NCBI GenBank assembly: GCA_035286585.1
Contig: DATEDC010000054.1
Coordinates: 1-16,432, forward strand
Direction: 5' to 3'
DNA from: DSOS01 sp035286585
GTDB taxonomy: Bacteria; Chloroflexota; Anaerolineae; Anaerolineales; UBA4823
DNA length: 16,432 bases
Every line of letters starts with the position of its first letter. The first letter of the stretch is position 1. Both the position numbers and the translations under genes were made by a program. Shown piece by piece: positions 13,515 through 16,432 of the stretch. The notes below the pieces were generated by a model that was not told the origin of the DNA, made no database searches, and worked only from the letters and a program-made list of their open reading frames with translations.

Positions 13515-14431
13515 ACTGGCAGCTCGTACCTCAATTCGCCACAACAGGTTTACTTGCAGGCGGACCGCTGGCTCTGACCGCGCTGGGTCTGGTGCTGATC
13601 TTCAAATCCACCTATATCTTTAATTTCGCCCAGGGGCAGCTCCTATTGCTGGGCGCCTTGCTCACCTGGTGGTTCGCGCTCGAGGTGGGGCTACCTCTCT
13701 GGATAGCGATTATCTTAGCTTTGGTCCTATCAGCCGTCATAGGATTACTGATCGAGCGCCTGGCGCTCAGACCGATGACCGGGCAGCCGCTGCTATCCAT
13801 CGTGCTGATGACCCTCGGGCTCAGCCAGGTGCTGCAAGGCCTGGCGCTGCTGTTTTTCGGCGGCGTTCAGCGCAACTTCCCGCAGATGTTTTCCACGGCG
13901 AACCCTTATAAAATCACTACACCTTTATACTATAACGAAAACCAGATCGTGCTGATTCTGAGGCAGAACCTGGTCTGGTCGTTTGTGATTGCCATCCTGT
14001 GTGTCCTGTTGATCAGCGCTTTTTTCCGCTTCACCAGCACCGGGCTGGCGATGCGCGGGGCATCCGAAGACCACGAGCTGGCGCAAAGCGCCGGTTTGAG
14101 AATCCACCGCATCTTCGGCCTATCCTGGGCGTTGGCGGGCGTGGTCGCGTCTATGGGAGGTGTGCTGCTGGCGACATCCAGCGGTCTGGATTTAAGCCTC
14201 TCGGTGGTGGTGCTGGCGGCTTTTCCGGTTGTGCTGCTTGGCGGGCTGGAATCGATCCCCGGAACGATCGTCGGCGGGCTGCTCGTCGGATTATCCCAGG
14301 GCCTGGTCGCTGCTTCTAAGGTCCCCATGGTTCGGAACATGGCAGAAATTACGCCCTATATCGTGTTATTAGTGGTCCTGATCATCCGCCCAGAAGGTCT
14401 GTTCGGGCAGAAGCGGATCGAAAGGGTTTAG
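13511..14431 (+). CDS. LivH-type ABC transporter permease
   Basis: 306 residues with about eight hydrophobic helices. The segment GLVLIFKSTYIFNFAQGQ (26-43) is the family's N-terminal motif, ERLALRPM follows near residue 81, and GLRIHRIFGLSWALAG is the cytoplasmic coupling region that contacts the ATPase. It is one half of the membrane channel of a HAAT importer, working with LivM. The ATG overlaps the ligase stop by ATGA, so its translation is coupled. The length is normal for the family. Confidence 0.93.
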   Translation: MNWQLVPQFATTGLLAGGPLALTALGLVLIFKSTYIFNFAQGQLLLLGALLTWWFALEVGLPLWIAIILALVLSAVIGLLIERLALRPMTGQPLLSIVLMTLGLSQVLQGLALLFFGGVQRNFPQMFSTANPYKITTPLYYNENQIVLILRQNLVWSFVIAILCVLLISAFFRFTSTGLAMRGASEDHELAQSAGLRIHRIFGLSWALAGVVASMGGVLLATSSGLDLSLSVVVLAAFPVVLLGGLESIPGTIVGGLLVGLSQGLVAASKVPMVRNMAEITPYIVLLVVLIIRPEGLFGQKRIERV

Positions 14432-14434
14432 GGC

Positions 14435-15496
14435 ATGGCGATATTGCGACCAGCCGGCGAGTACGATACCAGCTATGCTTCCGACATGGCAACCATCCGC
14501 CAGGGTTGGCAGTGGGGTCTGCTGATCGCGTTCATCATCGCATTGTATACGCTGCCGCTGTATGCCAGCCAGAGTACGGTATCCCTGGTAAATCGGATCG
14601 GGATCACCATCATCGCGGTGCAGGGATTGAACCTGTTGACCGGCTACACCGGACAAATATCCCTCGGGCAGGCAGCTTTTATGACCACCGGGGGTTATTT
14701 CTCGGCTTTGCTGGTCAACACCCAAAGCTGGCCTTTCCTGGCTGCGCTTCCGGTAGCCGCCATAGGTGCCGGCGTGATTGGATTGATCTTTGGTCTGCCG
14801 TCGCTGCGTGTGAAAGGCTTCTACCTGGCAATGGCGACCCTGGCTGCCCAATTCATCATCCCCTGGTTCACCCGTAATGCCTTCCCACAGGTGCTGAACG
14901 GCGCCCAGGGGTTAAATGTGAACCCCCCAGTGATCCTCGGGTTGGTATTCAACAACCCACAACGCTACCTGTACCTGACTATGTCGGTACTGATCATTAC
15001 GACCATCGTCGCATACAATGTTTCGCGCTCGCGCCTGGGCAGGGCTTTCGTAGCTATACGGGATCACGACCTGGCTGCTGAGCTGCTGGGGGTTAACCCA
15101 TTTCAATACAAACTGGCGGCATTCTTCCTGGCAGCCGTATATGCCGGGATCGCGGGCACGCTGGCCGCTCATAACATCCGACACATGAATTCGGAAACTT
15201 TCAACCTGATTGACTCGGTGATGTACCTGGGCATGCTCGTGATCGGTGGGCTGGGCTCGAACCTGGGACCGATCTTCGGTGCCGTTGTGGTAGAAGTGTT
15301 GATCGAGCTGGCGACCTTGTTCGGCCCATTCTTTATCCAGCTCTTCCCGTCTACCGCAGCCGGCGCGGTGCAGGCCTTGCGACCGCTGTTCTTTGGCACG
15401 ACCCTGATGTTATTCCTGATCTTCGAGCCCCGCGGGCTGGCCCATCGCTGGCAGCTGCTCAAGGCGGCCTGGCGGTTACGGCCATATTCACATTGA
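14435..15496 (+). CDS. LivM-type ABC transporter permease
   Basis: 353 residues, starting 3 bases after the LivH stop. The ATG at 14435 has only a weak purine stretch upstream; another ATG at 14486 has none, so the first is kept. GLNLLTGYTGQISLGQAAF is the LivM signature, and AIRDHDLAAELLGVNPFQYKL is the coupling region for the ATPase. About nine or ten hydrophobic helices fit the family. It pairs with LivH to form the channel. Confidence 0.93.
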   Translation: MAILRPAGEYDTSYASDMATIRQGWQWGLLIAFIIALYTLPLYASQSTVSLVNRIGITIIAVQGLNLLTGYTGQISLGQAAFMTTGGYFSALLVNTQSWPFLAALPVAAIGAGVIGLIFGLPSLRVKGFYLAMATLAAQFIIPWFTRNAFPQVLNGAQGLNVNPPVILGLVFNNPQRYLYLTMSVLIITTIVAYNVSRSRLGRAFVAIRDHDLAAELLGVNPFQYKLAAFFLAAVYAGIAGTLAAHNIRHMNSETFNLIDSVMYLGMLVIGGLGSNLGPIFGAVVVEVLIELATLFGPFFIQLFPSTAAGAVQALRPLFFGTTLMLFLIFEPRGLAHRWQLLKAAWRLRPYSH

Positions 15497-15537
15497 CAAA
15501 CGTGGGCTAACTGACAAACATAGAAATGGAGGTGAGC

Positions 15538-15645
15538 TTGCCAAAACTGGATGAAAATGCCACTACCCGATCAAGAAAAGACCAAACGAAAAAAATGAAG
15601 CTGGTTCATAATCAGCACAAACTTCTAGGAGGAGACCATGCGTAA
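15538..15645 (+). CDS. Possible 35-residue leader ORF before the binding-protein gene
   Basis: A TTG at 15538 follows GGAGG (15528-15532) with a 5-base spacer, a strong ribosome binding site with no other visible purpose. The frame runs 35 codons (PKLDENATTRSRKDQTKK and so on, hydrophilic and basic) and stops at TAA 15643-15645, 8 bases inside the next gene. Its last codons contain that gene's own AGGAGG site. It could be a translated leader that opens the start of the binding-protein gene. It may also be chance. Confidence 0.3.
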   Translation: MPKLDENATTRSRKDQTKKMKLVHNQHKLLGGDHA

Positions 15646-16432
15646 AAACTTGTTTGCCCTGATGACCTTCCTGGTCATCGCTTCACTCGTGATGAGTGCC
15701 TGCCAGACCGCGGCTACCCCTGCCCCGACCACCGAGGCCCCGCCTCCACCGCCGCCCACCAATACAGCCATACCCCCAACGGCAGTTCCCACCCAGCCCC
15801 CGGCGCCTACTGACACACCCGAACCTGAGGGCCCGCCGGATTTGACGGGCGAGACGATCACCCTTTACCACTTCGGCGACCTCTCGGGACCTTACGCTGC
15901 CATTACTGCGCCTTTGATCCACGGCGCGGAGGATGCGGTCAAAGCAGTCAACGAGGCTGGCGGCATCTACGGAGCTACACTGGAGATCGAGTTCGCTGAC
16001 GATGCTGGCAATGTAGACGAAGCCATAGCGATCTACGACCGATTTACCAGCGGAGCAGATAAACCTTTGTTGATGATCACCTACGGCTCGGGCGAGGCAG
16101 AGGCCCTGGCTCAGCGTTTTGCAGAGGATAAGATCGTCAACATCACCGCTGGTTTGAGCTCCAAAGCGTTTTACGGCGCTGGCTCAGGCTATACCTTCGG
16201 TCTGGGACCCATCTATCCGGATCAGCTTGGCATGGTGATGAAGTTCCTGGTAGAAAATTGGGACACCTATAAACCCGCCGACGCCGGAGACGAGGTCAAG
16301 CTGGCTCACCTGAGCTGGCCAACCGCCTTCGGGCAGGGTTCCCTGACGCCGGAAAGCCGGGCTTACCTGGAAGAGCTCGGAGTGGAGATCGTCGCCGAGG
16401 AAACGTATGACCTTTCTCCGACCGCGGATACG
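15638..16432 (+). CDS. LivK-like substrate-binding lipoprotein (partial, cut by window end)
   Basis: 265 codons are visible and the frame is open at the right edge. The ATG at 15638 has AGGAGG five bases upstream, the best site in the operon, as expected for a binding protein needed in excess. It starts with a lipoprotein signal peptide ending in the lipobox LVMSAC, with Cys22 as the lipidated residue. A Pro/Thr-rich linker (about 23-68) tethers the domain to the membrane. The periplasmic-binding-protein fold (Peripla_BP_6) begins at ITLYHFGDLSGPYA and continues with AVNEAGGIYGATLEIEFADDAGN, typical of Leu/Ile/Val-type receptors. Its ligand may be an amino acid, amide, or other carboxylate. 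It lies 141 bases after LivM. Confidence 0.93.
   Translation, partial: MRKNLFALMTFLVIASLVMSACQTAATPAPTTEAPPPPPPTNTAIPPTAVPTQPPAPTDTPEPEGPPDLTGETITLYHFGDLSGPYAAITAPLIHGAEDAVKAVNEAGGIYGATLEIEFADDAGNVDEAIAIYDRFTSGADKPLLMITYGSGEAEALAQRFAEDKIVNITAGLSSKAFYGAGSGYTFGLGPIYPDQLGMVMKFLVENWDTYKPADAGDEVKLAHLSWPTAFGQGSLTPESRAYLEELGVEIVAEETYDLSPTADT

Overview
The window reads as chromosomal DNA of a GC-rich bacterium, most likely a Chloroflexota of the Anaerolineae type. This assignment is an inference from three signs. The transporter lipoprotein has a long Pro/Thr-rich linker, a LexA-like operator has the Gram-positive form GAAC-N4-GTTC (also reported for green non-sulfur bacteria), and a HAAT (Liv-type) transport operon contains an acyl-CoA ligase. 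No marker gene fixes the taxonomy.

Left part (1-4070) is an accessory region of small genes and broken ones. A complete tRNA-Pro(CGG) gene has its own promoter and terminator. Next come a small minus-strand gene under a probable SOS operator (305-595), a frameshifted small gene (816-1066), and a two-helix membrane protein (1151-1642). A DnaJ-type zinc-motif protein with a Pro-rich xPx tail follows (1883-2368). Beyond it lie the 3' remnant of an EamA permease, a GT87-like membrane glycosyltransferase gene interrupted by an in-frame TGA, and a 58-residue YHS-domain protein with a His-rich tail.

Middle part (4130-10480) holds intact, mostly single-gene units. These are an unrecognised 292-residue protein that is probably translated from a leaderless mRNA, a MATE efflux transporter converging on it, and a FabH-like condensing enzyme behind a clear promoter and palindromic operator. 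A YbdG-like MscS channel and a secreted LysM protein with two repeated C-terminal domains converge on a bidirectional terminator.

Right part (10801-end) is one plus-strand operon: LivG-type ATPase, AMP-forming acyl-CoA ligase, LivH and LivM permeases, then the substrate-binding lipoprotein, cut by the window edge. The first three genes overlap by ATGA and the fourth follows after 3 bases. This suggests uptake of a carboxylic substrate coupled to activation as a CoA thioester. A second ATPase (LivF) is not present and may lie beyond the right edge. A 35-codon ORF with a strong ribosome binding site overlaps the start of the binding-protein gene.
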